Shown here piece after piece: positions 1-9,512 of a DNA stretch of 64,000 nt. The DNA is taken from assembly GCF_018736045.1 (NCBI RefSeq), contig NZ_CP076132.1, positions 4,506,001 to 4,570,000 on the forward strand. The letters run 5' to 3'. The position numbers and the translations under genes are program-made. This DNA comes from Flammeovirga yaeyamensis. GTDB lineage: Bacteria; Bacteroidota; Bacteroidia; Cytophagales; Flammeovirgaceae. Under the pieces are notes generated by a model. The model was given only the letters and a program-made list of their open reading frames with translations. It had not been told where the DNA came from and searched no databases. Each line of letters opens with the position of its first letter. The stretch's first letter is position 1.

Positions 1-2
1 CT

Positions 3-1217
3 TTTTTCAACTCTTCATCAGTGAAGAATATCAACGAGATTTATGCCAATGCTAATGGTGATTATTCTGAAAGGAATTATGTATTTGTAGATTATAGCCA
101 GATTGATTCTGAACTTGCTCCTCAAAACAAAAGCTTTGGAGTGATCTGCTGTGCTGATTACCTGAAAAATTGGGAAAATTTATCTCCAGAAGAATATAAA
201 ATCAAAAAAGAAGAGGTTTCTAAAATTTTTATTGATAGACTTAATGATCATATACCAGGTATAGCCAATGAAATTGAGTACTACGAATTAGCCACTTCAA
301 AAACAATCAATAGATATACAGGAAATCCATTTGGTACCCCATATGGTTTTGCTCAAACCCCTAATCAATCGGGAATGGGGAGAAATCCATTACAATCTCC
401 TGTCAAAAATTTACATTTCGCCGGTGCTTGGACTTTTCCTGGTGGTGGATTTACAGGAGCTATAATCAGTGGTTTCCTTTGTGCGAACCAAGTGGACAAA
501 TCCATTAATTCTAAAAAGTTAACCAACTCAAATGTTCAAGATAATCGTTTGGTTAAACTTATTGAGAAAAAAAATATTGCACAAAATACAGTTGAATTAG
601 TCTACGAGAAACCAGACAATTTTGACTATGATGCTGGACAATATGCTATTCTTGAACTTATAGATCCGCCCTTTTCAAATTTAGACGTCCCTCACAGGCC
701 GTTATCCATCGTATCACATCCTTCTGAAAACAAAATTAAGTTTACTATGAGATACAGTAACAGTTCATTTAAAAAATCAATAAGTGAATTAATTGTAAAC
801 GATTACAGTAAAATTTACGGTCCTCTTGGAAAATTTACAGTAAAAAATGCTACAAAGGGTATTGCTTTTATCGTATCTGGAATTGGTATTACACCTATAT
901 TACCGCTTCTTATGGAGTTGAAAGAAAAAGAATATAAAGAACCAATTTATCTTTTCTATTCCAACAAAACAGAAGAGAGTGCCGCTTACCATGAAGATTT
1001 CTTAAAAATGAAATTGGATAACTTTAATTATGTCCCTGTATTTACATCAAAAGAAAAAAGAATAGATTCTAATTTCCTTAATGAATACTTACATCAATGG
1101 GGAGATTTCCATTACTACATTGTTGGATCAAGTGAGTTTAGTAAAAGTTTAGTAAAACAGCTTTCGTGTAATCCATTTATAGAACAAAAAGATATTAAAG
1201 TCGATGATTTTGGGTGA
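3..1217 (+). CDS. Carotenoid-desaturase-like FAD domain fused to ferredoxin-reductase-like domain (5' truncated)
   Basis: The reading frame is open to the left edge, so the gene starts outside the window. The first ~165 visible residues are the C-terminal part of a phytoene-desaturase/CrtISO-type FAD oxidoreductase, with the closing FAD motif NLHFAGAWTFPGGGFTGAI. After a short linker, residues ~180-405 form a ferredoxin-NAD(P)+ reductase-like module: FAD-binding HRPLSIVS, nucleotide-binding SGIGITPILPLL and a C-terminal DDFG. The two modules are contiguous in one frame. Family knowledge suggests a redox enzyme whose flavin could be reduced by NAD(P)H through its own reductase domain; the substrate cannot be read. 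A terminator follows. Alternative: carotenoid or retinoid-like saturase. Confident on domains, not on function. Confidence 0.75.
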   Translation, partial: FFNSSSVKNINEIYANANGDYSERNYVFVDYSQIDSELAPQNKSFGVICCADYLKNWENLSPEEYKIKKEEVSKIFIDRLNDHIPGIANEIEYYELATSKTINRYTGNPFGTPYGFAQTPNQSGMGRNPLQSPVKNLHFAGAWTFPGGGFTGAIISGFLCANQVDKSINSKKLTNSNVQDNRLVKLIEKKNIAQNTVELVYEKPDNFDYDAGQYAILELIDPPFSNLDVPHRPLSIVSHPSENKIKFTMRYSNSSFKKSISELIVNDYSKIYGPLGKFTVKNATKGIAFIVSGIGITPILPLLMELKEKEYKEPIYLFYSNKTEESAAYHEDFLKMKLDNFNYVPVFTSKEKRIDSNFLNEYLHQWGDFHYYIVGSSEFSKSLVKQLSCNPFIEQKDIKVDDFG

Positions 1218-1298
1218 TTTTAGAACTACATATTGGAAGGTTATTCATTAGATACTAACAGCTTATAAACGTATAATTCTAAGTTTACTGTAAATAAA

Positions 1299-1340
1299 AA
1301 AAGAGGTAGAAAAAACTTAAATGCTTATCTACCTCTTTTA
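1299..1340. terminator. Rho-independent terminator
   Basis: A perfect 12-bp inverted repeat (AAAAGAGGTAGA / TCTACCTCTTTT) with a 17-nt loop lies 80 bp after the flavoprotein gene. It is A-rich on its left and T-rich on its right, so it could serve both strands. It also separates this gene from the convergent SRP RNA. Confidence 0.8.
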
Positions 1341-1353
1341 AAATTTCTTGTAT

Positions 1354-1444
1354 AAAAAACAAGCCAGGAACGCATCGCTACAACCTATTACCCTTGCTTA
1401 CTTCCGTACCTGGGGGATTCTAGGGAGCAAATCGACCTGACTTG
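1354..1444 (-). ncRNA. ffs: Signal recognition particle RNA (4.5S, small bacterial type)
   Basis: Read on the minus strand, the sequence carries the SRP domain IV apical loop CAGGTACGGAAGTAAGCAAG, with the GGAAG tetraloop and the asymmetric internal loop that binds the Ffh M domain. The ends pair perfectly: CAAGTCAGG at the 5' end with CCTGGCTTG at the 3' end (one G-U). A six-T run follows immediately. A canonical Bacteroidota promoter sits directly upstream at 1450-1479. The RNA is about 84 nt, the expected small bacterial form without an Alu domain. It works with Ffh and FtsY in membrane targeting of nascent proteins. Confidence 0.93.
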
Positions 1445-1449
1445 CGATG

Positions 1450-1479
1450 CAAAGGTACGTACATTTTTTTATTCTGCAA
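1450..1479 (-). promoter_or_regulatory. Bacteroidota-type promoter of the SRP RNA
   Basis: On the minus strand TTG is followed by exactly 19 bp and then TACCTTTG, matching the Bacteroidota consensus TTG-N19-TAnnTTTG. The predicted transcription start falls at about 1443-1444, the first base of the SRP RNA terminal stem. Confidence 0.85.
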
Positions 1480-2024
1480 GGCTTTTTTCTAAATTTTATC
1501 TCAAAAACTTATAAGTTAATTATAATTATTTTACTATCAATAATTTATAGTTTATTTTTTTATCAAAAATATTTTTTTTAGGCATAATTAGAATTTACGG
1601 ATGTAAATCTATAATTGTAAATCACATCAAATTATAGATTATAAATTAACATCCTACTTAATTTTATTTACAGTCTCCCTCATTAACAACTACCTATTTT
1701 TCAATACTATATATTTTAATAAAACCACCAATCTTAAATTAATTTTTGATTTAATTGTTAAATTTTCTTTACAAATATAACTTAATAAAATATACGTTAA
1801 AAATAGTAAATTGATAATTTTTCATTGAATATTTATAAAATTCGTAAAAACCAAATAATCTTAGTGAATGATTATTCAATTAATAGCTATTAAAATTATA
1901 ACCTACTTATTCACACTTATTTAATAGTTAGTATTCTACCAATTGAGATTAACATTTAGTTCATTTAACATTGCACTTGCATACAATTGTAAGCTTTCAC
2001 AAACATAAATTCTTATCTAATTCT
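1480..2024. other. AT-rich intergenic region with inverted repeat
   Basis: This 545-bp stretch is very AT-rich and has no plausible gene. The only clear structure is an inverted repeat at 1599-1654: outer arms GGATGT/ACATCC and inner arms ATCTATAATT/AATTATAGAT around a 13-nt loop. A smaller repeat, AATAATC/GATTATT, lies near 1854-1877. I could not find a full promoter for the following TonB-dependent protein. Confidence 0.5.
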
Positions 2025-5000
2025 ATGGCACGCTACGTCATTACAATTTTATTCCTCAGTTTTTTAGGATTAAATATCCATGCCCAAACCACAACATCTG
2101 GAATGAGTGGTTTAATAACTGATGAAGACGGGAACACTTTAATCGGTGCTACTGTATTTGCTACACACACTCCTTCTGGTACTAAATACGGAGTAACTAC
2201 TAGAGAAGATGGTCGTTTTGCTTTACCTAACATGAGAGTAGGTGGCCCTTACGAAGTGATCGTATCTTATGTAGGTTTTCAAAATGTAGCTTATAAAGAC
2301 ATCAATTTGACATTAGGTAACACTTATGTTTTAAATGTTACTATGAGCTCGGAGGACGAAATGTTGAATGAAATCGAAATCACAGCGACACAGGGTTTAG
2401 CTAATTCAGAAATGACTGGAGCAGCTACTAACGTGGATGAAAACACGTTGAGAATGATGCCTACGATTTCAAGATCAACTTCTGATTTTACAAGACTAAC
2501 TCCTCAATCAGACGGAAATAGTTTTGGTGGTAGAAACAATCTTTACAACAACTTCTCTTTGGATGGTTCTATTTTCAATAACTCTTTTGGACTAGACGCT
2601 GCTGCTCCAGGTGGTCAAACAAACTCTCAACCTGTTTCTCTTGATGCCATTGAGCAAGTTCAAGTTTCTTTGGCTCCTTACGATGTACGTCAAAGTGGTT
2701 TTACAGGCGCAGGTGTAAATGCAGTGACAAAATCAGGTACTAACGAATTTAAAGGTACTGCTTATACTTATTTTAGAAACAACAGTATGATTGGTAGCAC
2801 TGTAGATGGTGCAGATATTACTAATCCTGATTTAAATTACAATCAATCTGGTTTTAGTATTGGAGGTCCTATTCTTAAAAACAAACTTTTCTTCTTTGCA
2901 AATGCTGAATTTACTAGAAGAACTGATCCTGCTACTACTTATAGAGCTGCAAAAAATGAGCAAGAAGCACAAGATGCATTAGATGGTAAAATTTCTGGAG
3001 TATCTAGAGTTTTAGAACAAGATCTAGAAGACATTAGCAGCTTATTGAGAAATAAATACGGTTACGAAACTGGTCCTTACCAAGATTATAACTTAGAAAC
3101 TTATAACAATAAGTTTTTGGCTAAGTTAGACTGGAACATAAATGAGGCACACACTTTTTCTATTCGTTATAATCACTTAACTTCTTATAGAGACAATTTA
3201 CCTCACCCAATTGCGATCGCACCATCATCTCGTGTTCCTTCTGTGAATACAATGCAGTATCAAAATTCTGGCTATAGAATCAATAACAATTTCGATTCAT
3301 TTATGGCAGAATTAAATAGCCGTTTCGGAAACAAGTATTCTAACAAAATGCAAATTGGTTATACAGCATTCAGAGATACCCGTGAGTTACCTAACTCAAT
3401 GCCTTTCCCAATGGTGGATGTTGTTAAAGGTGGTACCACTTATGTTTCTTTTGGTTCTGAGCAATTCTCAGTAGAAAATAAATTAAGCCAAAACGTATTC
3501 CAGTTTACAGATAACTTCACTATTTATAAAAGAAATCACACCATTACTTTGGGTACAAACTTTGAATACTTTGGTTTTGAAAATGCGTTCAACTTACAAA
3601 GATATGGCTACCCATTCTTTGGTGGATATGAATACACAGGAGCTGCAGGTTTAGAAACAGCTTTAGATGGATACTTTGGTGGATTTGGTGGTTATGAAGG
3701 ATATAGATCTTCAGTAACAGGTGCTCCAATTAAATCTGTTGATGTAAACGTTGCTCAGTTCTCTCTTTATGCACAAGACGAATGGAATGTAAATGATAAC
3801 TTCGTTTTAACTTATGGTTTGAGAATGGACGTTCCAATCTATTTAACTGATATTGCACCAAACGAACAGGTTAATAATTACGAAGGTTGGAGAGATCAAA
3901 ATGATCAGGCGGCAAGAGTTGATGTTACTCAACTTCCTAAGAACTCACCAATGTTCTCACCAAGAGTTGGGTTTAACTACAATGTAAATGGTCAAAATAC
4001 AACTCAGTTAAGAGGTGGAACTGGTTTGTTTACCGGTAGAATTCCTTTTGTTTGGATCTCTAACCAAGCTGCAAACTCTCAATTCGACGATTGGTATACT
4101 TTCCAAATTAACGGTACTACAGACGATTTTAGATTCCCTCAGGTATGGAGATCTAATTTTGCCATTGACCACGAACTTCCTGGCGGTATTATTGGTACTT
4201 TCGAAGCGATCTATACAAAAGATATGCACGCTGTTCAACACGTAAACTATAACATGGTTACGAACAGAGAAAGAGCAACTGGAGCTGATAACAGAGAAAT
4301 CTACCCTGCAACTGGTCCTAGAATTAAACCAATGTGGCAAGGTCCATCGGATGCTGAAGGTCAAGAAAACTCTTTCCTAGATGCTGGTATGATTATGTTG
4401 GACAATACAGACAAAGGTTACCAATATAGTTTAACTGGTCAATTGAAAAAGAATTTCAGATCAGGTGTTTCACTAATGGCTGCCTATACTTATTCAGAAG
4501 CGAAAGATATAACTTCTAACCCAGGAGAAATTGCTGCAGATGCTTACCAAAGAAATGCAGTAGTGGGTAACCCTAACACTCCAGGTTTAGCGTTTTCTTC
4601 TTTTGGATTAAAGCATAGATTAATTGCCTCACTTTCTTACGCTCTACAATATGGTAGTAAAAAGAACTTTGGTACTTCATTTGGTATGTTCTTCGAAGCG
4701 GCACAAGGTAACAGATTCTCTTACACATATGCTGGTGATATGAACAGAGACGGTATTATTGGTAACGACTTAATGTATGTTCCTGCTAACCGTGGAGAAA
4801 TTCAATTGGTCGATATAACTGACGGAACAGGTAATGTTGTTGTTTCTGCTGAAGAACAATGGAACCAATTAGATGCTTATATCTCACAAGATGACTATTT
4901 AAGTTCAAGAAGAGGTGATTATGCAGAAAGAAACGGTGCTGTTTCTCCTTGGTACACTCAATTAGATATGAAGATCCTTCAAGATTTCAATATCGAAGTA

Positions 5001-5246
5001 GGCGGAAAGAAAAACACTATCCAATTATCATTTGATATTCAAAACTTGGGTAACTTATTAAACTCATCATGGGGTGTACGTCAGCAAGTAGCTAACGATC
5101 GCTTTATTAATTTTGTTGGTTATTCATCAGCTGATTCGAATACACCACAATATCAATACGTTGGCGGTAACACTACTTTCGTTAACAACACTTCTACAGA
5201 TTCTCGTTGGAGAATGCAAGTTGGTTTAAGATATATCTTTAACTAA
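2025..5246 (+). CDS. TonB-dependent receptor, Oar-like, with carboxypeptidase-like domain
   Basis: A large outer-membrane protein of about 1,073 residues. I chose the ATG at 2025 because it begins a clean signal peptide (ARYVITILFLSFLGLNIHAQ); an upstream TTG at 1971 only adds a charged leader. Residues ~25-120 form a CarboxypepD_reg-like beta-sandwich (SGLITDEDGNTLIGATV). A plug-like segment follows (SLDAIEQVQVSLAPYDVRQSG ending in AVTKSGTNEFKGT), then a long beta-barrel rich in aromatic strands that ends in LRYIFN. This is the Oar/OmpA-related branch of TonB-dependent proteins. Its substrate is unknown, and there is no SusD partner next to it. A strong terminator follows, so it is probably monocistronic. 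Confidence 0.85.
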   Translation: MARYVITILFLSFLGLNIHAQTTTSGMSGLITDEDGNTLIGATVFATHTPSGTKYGVTTREDGRFALPNMRVGGPYEVIVSYVGFQNVAYKDINLTLGNTYVLNVTMSSEDEMLNEIEITATQGLANSEMTGAATNVDENTLRMMPTISRSTSDFTRLTPQSDGNSFGGRNNLYNNFSLDGSIFNNSFGLDAAAPGGQTNSQPVSLDAIEQVQVSLAPYDVRQSGFTGAGVNAVTKSGTNEFKGTAYTYFRNNSMIGSTVDGADITNPDLNYNQSGFSIGGPILKNKLFFFANAEFTRRTDPATTYRAAKNEQEAQDALDGKISGVSRVLEQDLEDISSLLRNKYGYETGPYQDYNLETYNNKFLAKLDWNINEAHTFSIRYNHLTSYRDNLPHPIAIAPSSRVPSVNTMQYQNSGYRINNNFDSFMAELNSRFGNKYSNKMQIGYTAFRDTRELPNSMPFPMVDVVKGGTTYVSFGSEQFSVENKLSQNVFQFTDNFTIYKRNHTITLGTNFEYFGFENAFNLQRYGYPFFGGYEYTGAAGLETALDGYFGGFGGYEGYRSSVTGAPIKSVDVNVAQFSLYAQDEWNVNDNFVLTYGLRMDVPIYLTDIAPNEQVNNYEGWRDQNDQAARVDVTQLPKNSPMFSPRVGFNYNVNGQNTTQLRGGTGLFTGRIPFVWISNQAANSQFDDWYTFQINGTTDDFRFPQVWRSNFAIDHELPGGIIGTFEAIYTKDMHAVQHVNYNMVTNRERATGADNREIYPATGPRIKPMWQGPSDAEGQENSFLDAGMIMLDNTDKGYQYSLTGQLKKNFRSGVSLMAAYTYSEAKDITSNPGEIAADAYQRNAVVGNPNTPGLAFSSFGLKHRLIASLSYALQYGSKKNFGTSFGMFFEAAQGNRFSYTYAGDMNRDGIIGNDLMYVPANRGEIQLVDITDGTGNVVVSAEEQWNQLDAYISQDDYLSSRRGDYAERNGAVSPWYTQLDMKILQDFNIEVGGKKNTIQLSFDIQNLGNLLNSSWGVRQQVANDRFINFVGYSSADSNTPQYQYVGGNTTFVNNTSTDSRWRMQVGLRYIFN

Positions 5247-5260
5247 GCTTTAAGTAGTTA

Positions 5261-5305
5261 AATCAAAAAGGGCACTTCAGTAATTATGAAGTGCCCTTTT
5301 TGATT
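5261..5305. terminator. Strong rho-independent terminator, symmetric
   Basis: A perfect 19-bp inverted repeat, AATCAAAAAGGGCACTTCA and its complement, around a 7-nt loop. A and T runs on the two sides allow it to stop transcription from both directions, serving the TonB-dependent receptor gene and possibly the convergent helicase gene. Confidence 0.9.
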
Positions 5306-5427
5306 AAATGAAAAATTAAAAATGAAGAATGAAAAACGTGAAATGTTGAACTAACGCTCGTTCACATTTTACAATATTAATTTAACCATTGTGTCAAACT
5401 CACTAAATACGTTTCTCATTTTATTTC

Positions 5428-8331
5428 CTAAGACAGTAGTGTCTTAATATCATCCTTACTCAACTTCTTCATAAAGCTTTCTTCTGTTGTAATCAAAGTA
5501 TCTGCTAATTCCTTTTTGCTTTGCTGAAGTGCCAAGATCTTCTCTTCCACTGTACCCCTTGTAATAAATTTATAGACAAACACTTTATTTTCCTGCCCAA
5601 TTCGGTGTGCTCTATCTATGGCTTGTGCCTCGATTGCAGGGTTCCACCAAGGATCTAAAATAAATACATAATCAGCCGCAGTAAGGTTTAATCCTAGTCC
5701 ACCAGCTTTTAATGAAATAAGGAAAATTTGAATGTCTTTGTTATTCTGGAAATCGTTTACTTCCTTTTTACGGTCTTTTGTTCCTCCGTCCAAGTAGGCA
5801 TACTTCATTCCATTATCATCCAACTCTTTTTTGAAAATAGACAAGTGTTTAACAAACTGACTAAATACTAATATTTTATGTCCTTCTGCTACGGCATTAT
5901 TCAGTGATCGAATCACCTCATCAAATTTACCAGCTGAGTCTTCGTATTTTTCTTCCACCAATTTAGGGTGATTGGCCAACTGTCTCAATTCTGTCAAGCC
6001 TTTTAAAAGCATGAATTGTGAACCTTTCACTCCTGTTGATTCTATATGTTCTAAAATATCGTTTCTGTAAGAAGATTTTACCTCTTCGTACTTCTTCTTT
6101 TGCTCTGCAGTCATATCGATATACATCACTTTCTCTACCTTTTCTGGTAATTCTGATGCCACCTGTGACTTATGCCTTCTCATAATAAAAGGCTTGATCA
6201 AACGATATAATTTATTGTATTTTTCTTCGTCCTTTCTTCTTTCAATTGGCGTCAAGAACTCTTTTTTAAAGAAATTCTGACTACCCAATAAACCTACATT
6301 GGCAAAATTCATTTGCGACCACAAATCCATTGTTGTGTTCTCAATAGGGGTACCTGTCAATAGTAATCGCTTTCTACTTTTTAACTGATTGACAGCTTTG
6401 GTCACAATCGATGTTGGGTTTTTGATCGTTTGTGCTTCATCTAGAATAATATAATTGAAGTAATATTCAGATAAAATCTCGGCATCAATTCTTGCTGTAC
6501 CATAAGAAGTGATAACGATATCATAATGACCAAATTTTTCTGGATTCTTTACTCTATTCGTTCCTGTATAGTTCAGGATTTTCATCTTTGGAGTAAATTT
6601 CTTCGCCTCCATTTCCCAGTTGTATACCAATGAAGTCGGCATAATCAGAAGAGATGTTCCATTATGAGAAACTCTTTCAAATTCTAAGACGCTTAAAGTT
6701 TGAACCGTCTTACCTAGACCCATATCATCTGCAAGACACCCCCCAAAATTATACTCAGATAAGAATCTCATCCAATTGTACCCTGCCTTTTGATAAGGAC
6801 GTAATTTTCCTTTGAACGATCTAGGTACTTTATAATCTTCAATTTTATCGAAGTCGCTTAAACGTTCAAGTTTTCTATCGAAGCTCACTTTAGCCAGCGA
6901 ACCTTCTTGTAAATCTTGTACTAAAGCAAGGTGATGTTTCTGTAATCTTGGGGATTCATGATCAAGGAAATAAAAGAGTTCTTGATACTGAGTAAACCAC
7001 TCATTAGGAATGATGGCAATTTCTCCGTTTGGTAATTCGAATTCATGTCTTCCTGAAACAATCAATTTTCTGATCGTTTGGAAAGGAATTTCGAATTCCC
7101 CAAATACTACTTTTGTTTTTATATCGAACCAATCTCTATCTTCAGTCACTTCGAGGTTAATCTTTGATTCTCCTACAAAGTATTTTTTTCCTTCTTCTAG
7201 GGATTGTGTGACTTTAATATTGAAATCAGCTAATGTATTCGAATGCTTTGACAACCACGAAAAGGCATCGTTTTTAGGAAGAACCACCCTACCCTTATCA
7301 ATACCGTCTAATTGCATATTACCTACTGTTTGAAGAATAGACTCTTCAAATCGAGTATCTCTCCATGTTTTGGTAAATGTAAATTCGTCGTCTTCATAAA
7401 GCATTGTTACTTTACTTCTCTTACCAAATGTAGAAGCATCAACAACAACACCGTTATAATCAAACTGCATTAATAATTCTACTTCTGATGGAAGAACAAC
7501 GTTCTCGTCTTCTGACTCAATTATTAATTCAGTTACCTTAAGTTTTGCTTTTACTTCTTCATTTCTATTCACAATAGAGAAACCACTTGCCCACACTTTG
7601 TAGTCTTCTATTAAGTGAGAAATAAACTTCTCATAATAACTTTTCTCCATTTTCTGAGGAACAGCAATGAAGTTTTTGTATAAAAATGGTTTGATTTTTT
7701 TACCGTCGACACCACCTTTAAAAGTAAAAAGCTTTCCTTCGAGTAAAAGCCAAGCCGGAGTATTTGATAATAACACCGCATTTTTATATTGAAACTCAAC
7801 CTTTTCACCATCATAAAACATGAATGGTCGGTAGTTCGTATTTTCTTGTTCTTTATTTCTCCAGAATCTGAATTCTATTTCAGCTTTTTCCTTTTGAACC
7901 CGAATCGTTTTATAGGTAGGATTACCATCTTTCCCCATTTCGAAAACCATTTTATTATGCAGTTTTTCTAAGATTTTCGAACGCTGTTTCTCCACAAAAG
8001 CGTTAATCTTTTTTTGCAATAACTCATCTCCTTTTTGCTCATCAAAAACAGTCAAAAAGAATACGTCTGGTTTCATTCTCTTTTTATTACCAAAACGGTT
8101 GGCAATGGCATCGGGCTGAATTTCATCCATTAAAGCAATAAGCTCAAAATCTGTATCGTCTAAGCGTTGTTTAAATTCATGAGCATTTCTTGAGGAAATA
8201 TTCTGATGCTGAAGGGTTAGTTTATTTTCCTTATTTAATTGTATAACAAAGGACTCAAAAAGATATCCTAAGAATTGATGTTGAAATAATGAATATACTA
8301 ACTGAAATGGAAGTTGTGTGGAGACTTTCAT
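5428..8331 (-). CDS. SNF2-family DEAD/DEAH box helicase
   Basis: A 967-residue Swi2/Snf2 ATPase of the bacterial RapA/HepA-like group. Helicase motifs appear in order: Walker A LADDMGLGKT (~530), DEAQ (~630), LTGTPIENTTMDLWS (~660), SQFVKHLSIFKKEL, SLKAGGLGLNLTAADYV (~880) and QAIDRAHRIGQ (~905). The first ~480 residues are a family-specific N-terminal region without clear motifs. Such proteins remodel nucleoprotein complexes, for example RNA polymerase recycling, in the cytoplasm; the exact target here is unknown. The gene stands alone, with about 330 bp of AT-rich DNA upstream and a convergent terminator downstream. Confidence 0.9.
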   Translation of the reverse strand: MKVSTQLPFQLVYSLFQHQFLGYLFESFVIQLNKENKLTLQHQNISSRNAHEFKQRLDDTDFELIALMDEIQPDAIANRFGNKKRMKPDVFFLTVFDEQKGDELLQKKINAFVEKQRSKILEKLHNKMVFEMGKDGNPTYKTIRVQKEKAEIEFRFWRNKEQENTNYRPFMFYDGEKVEFQYKNAVLLSNTPAWLLLEGKLFTFKGGVDGKKIKPFLYKNFIAVPQKMEKSYYEKFISHLIEDYKVWASGFSIVNRNEEVKAKLKVTELIIESEDENVVLPSEVELLMQFDYNGVVVDASTFGKRSKVTMLYEDDEFTFTKTWRDTRFEESILQTVGNMQLDGIDKGRVVLPKNDAFSWLSKHSNTLADFNIKVTQSLEEGKKYFVGESKINLEVTEDRDWFDIKTKVVFGEFEIPFQTIRKLIVSGRHEFELPNGEIAIIPNEWFTQYQELFYFLDHESPRLQKHHLALVQDLQEGSLAKVSFDRKLERLSDFDKIEDYKVPRSFKGKLRPYQKAGYNWMRFLSEYNFGGCLADDMGLGKTVQTLSVLEFERVSHNGTSLLIMPTSLVYNWEMEAKKFTPKMKILNYTGTNRVKNPEKFGHYDIVITSYGTARIDAEILSEYYFNYIILDEAQTIKNPTSIVTKAVNQLKSRKRLLLTGTPIENTTMDLWSQMNFANVGLLGSQNFFKKEFLTPIERRKDEEKYNKLYRLIKPFIMRRHKSQVASELPEKVEKVMYIDMTAEQKKKYEEVKSSYRNDILEHIESTGVKGSQFMLLKGLTELRQLANHPKLVEEKYEDSAGKFDEVIRSLNNAVAEGHKILVFSQFVKHLSIFKKELDDNGMKYAYLDGGTKDRKKEVNDFQNNKDIQIFLISLKAGGLGLNLTAADYVFILDPWWNPAIEAQAIDRAHRIGQENKVFVYKFITRGTVEEKILALQQSKKELADTLITTEESFMKKLSKDDIKTLLS

Positions 8332-8662
8332 TTAATTTAAAAATGGTAATTTATTCTATTAAAGTTTAAGCAACTCTAATCAAAGCACAACATTTTTTAT
8401 GTGCACTTTTTTGCATTATTAAATCATCAAAACTAATAGATTTCGGAATAACTTCAAATACATCAGAAAAAAACTAGTGATTATTGATAATTATCATAGA
8501 GATATCTATTTGCAATGTTATTATTTCTAAAAAATCAGAGAGTTATGTTAGAAAGTAACAATTAATTGCAAACAATTGTCATTCAACAAATTGATTGTTT
8601 AGGTATATCCAATTTTCGAATGTAATTTTGAATGAAATTAATTCGCTAATAAGTACAAATTT
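8332..8662. other. Divergent intergenic region
   Basis: This is 331 bp of AT-rich DNA between the divergent helicase and DUF4230 genes. It contains the palindrome GATAATTATC near 8485 and a TAATTTTG box at 8623-8630 that fits the Bacteroidota -7 element for the downstream gene. I see no coding potential. Confidence 0.5.
8623..8630 (+). promoter_or_regulatory. Candidate -7 box for the DUF4230 gene
   Basis: TAATTTTG matches TAnnTTTG, 32 bp before the ATG. No good TTG lies at 19-20 bp upstream, so only half of the promoter is supported. Confidence 0.4.
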
Positions 8663-9277
8663 ATGTCCTCAAAGATTCATACAATACTTCTTTCCTCAAT
8701 TGCTATATTAATGTCATTCTATATTCTATTTGACATCTACAAGGATAATTACTCTGAGGAAAAAAATGATCATCAACTTATCGTTGAAGAATTGGAAGGT
8801 TTAGGTCGCTTAGAACTCTACAAGGCACATGTTAGAGATGTAGCTGAGTATTCGGAAGATAACGAATACCTTGAGGATATTCCTATAGCCAATGAATTCT
8901 TTAAATCTAAAATTCTTGCAGTTATTGGAGGTGAGATTGTGGCTTATATCAATCTGAATGAAATCAAAAAAGACGATATTCACTTAATAGATTCTACTGT
9001 TGTTATTGATCTTCCTATACTTCATATTGATGGTAGAATAAACCCAAAAGAAGTAAAAATATATTCTTCTGAACATGCTGGCCCCGATGCAATGAACAAG
9101 CTTTATATAGAAGCAGAAAAGAAATTAAAAGTAACTGGGCAAGAAATGCAGTTAGAAGCTAGGGCAAAAGACAACGCAAAACAATATTTGGCACCTATAT
9201 TGAGTAAGATAAGTGGTAACAAAAACATTAAAATCAACTTTAAGGATAGCGTTCATTTAAATTATATGCGCAAATAA
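8663..9277 (+). CDS. DUF4230 domain-containing membrane-anchored protein
   Basis: A 204-residue protein with an N-terminal membrane anchor (residues ~8-24, ILLSSIAILMSFYILFDIY). The following extracytoplasmic domain resembles DUF4230: a segment like GGEIVAYINLNEIKKDDIHL, a beta-rich stretch ending in LPILHIDG, then a helical region with EAEKKLKVTGQEMQLEARAK. DUF4230 proteins are common in Bacteroidota and have no established biochemical role. The gene is flanked by a divergent helicase and a downstream sensor gene about 235 bp away, so there is no operon to suggest function. Confidence 0.7.
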   Translation: MSSKIHTILLSSIAILMSFYILFDIYKDNYSEEKNDHQLIVEELEGLGRLELYKAHVRDVAEYSEDNEYLEDIPIANEFFKSKILAVIGGEIVAYINLNEIKKDDIHLIDSTVVIDLPILHIDGRINPKEVKIYSSEHAGPDAMNKLYIEAEKKLKVTGQEMQLEARAKDNAKQYLAPILSKISGNKNIKINFKDSVHLNYMRK

Positions 9278-9512
9278 GACTACTAATGACAAATCAGCTT
9301 GCATCGTTTTTTATTTTTTTGCCTTAAAGCTTACAATTCACGTTTTTTTTACACTAAAAGCTACTCCTTAGCGTTAGTAATTTGATTATTCTTGTAAATA
9401 ATTGTATTATAATCTTGTTCTTTGAGGTCTATTCTTCTCAGAATTTAGATAAACCGCTAATTAATAGCATTTTTTGATCCTTTTTTTGACTTGTTCAACG
9501 CAGAGTATTGCC

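Noticed and set aside
4008..4364. Overlapping plus and minus frames inside the TonB-dependent receptor gene
   Set aside because: They are shadow frames of a well-supported gene with consistent barrel-type sequence throughout.
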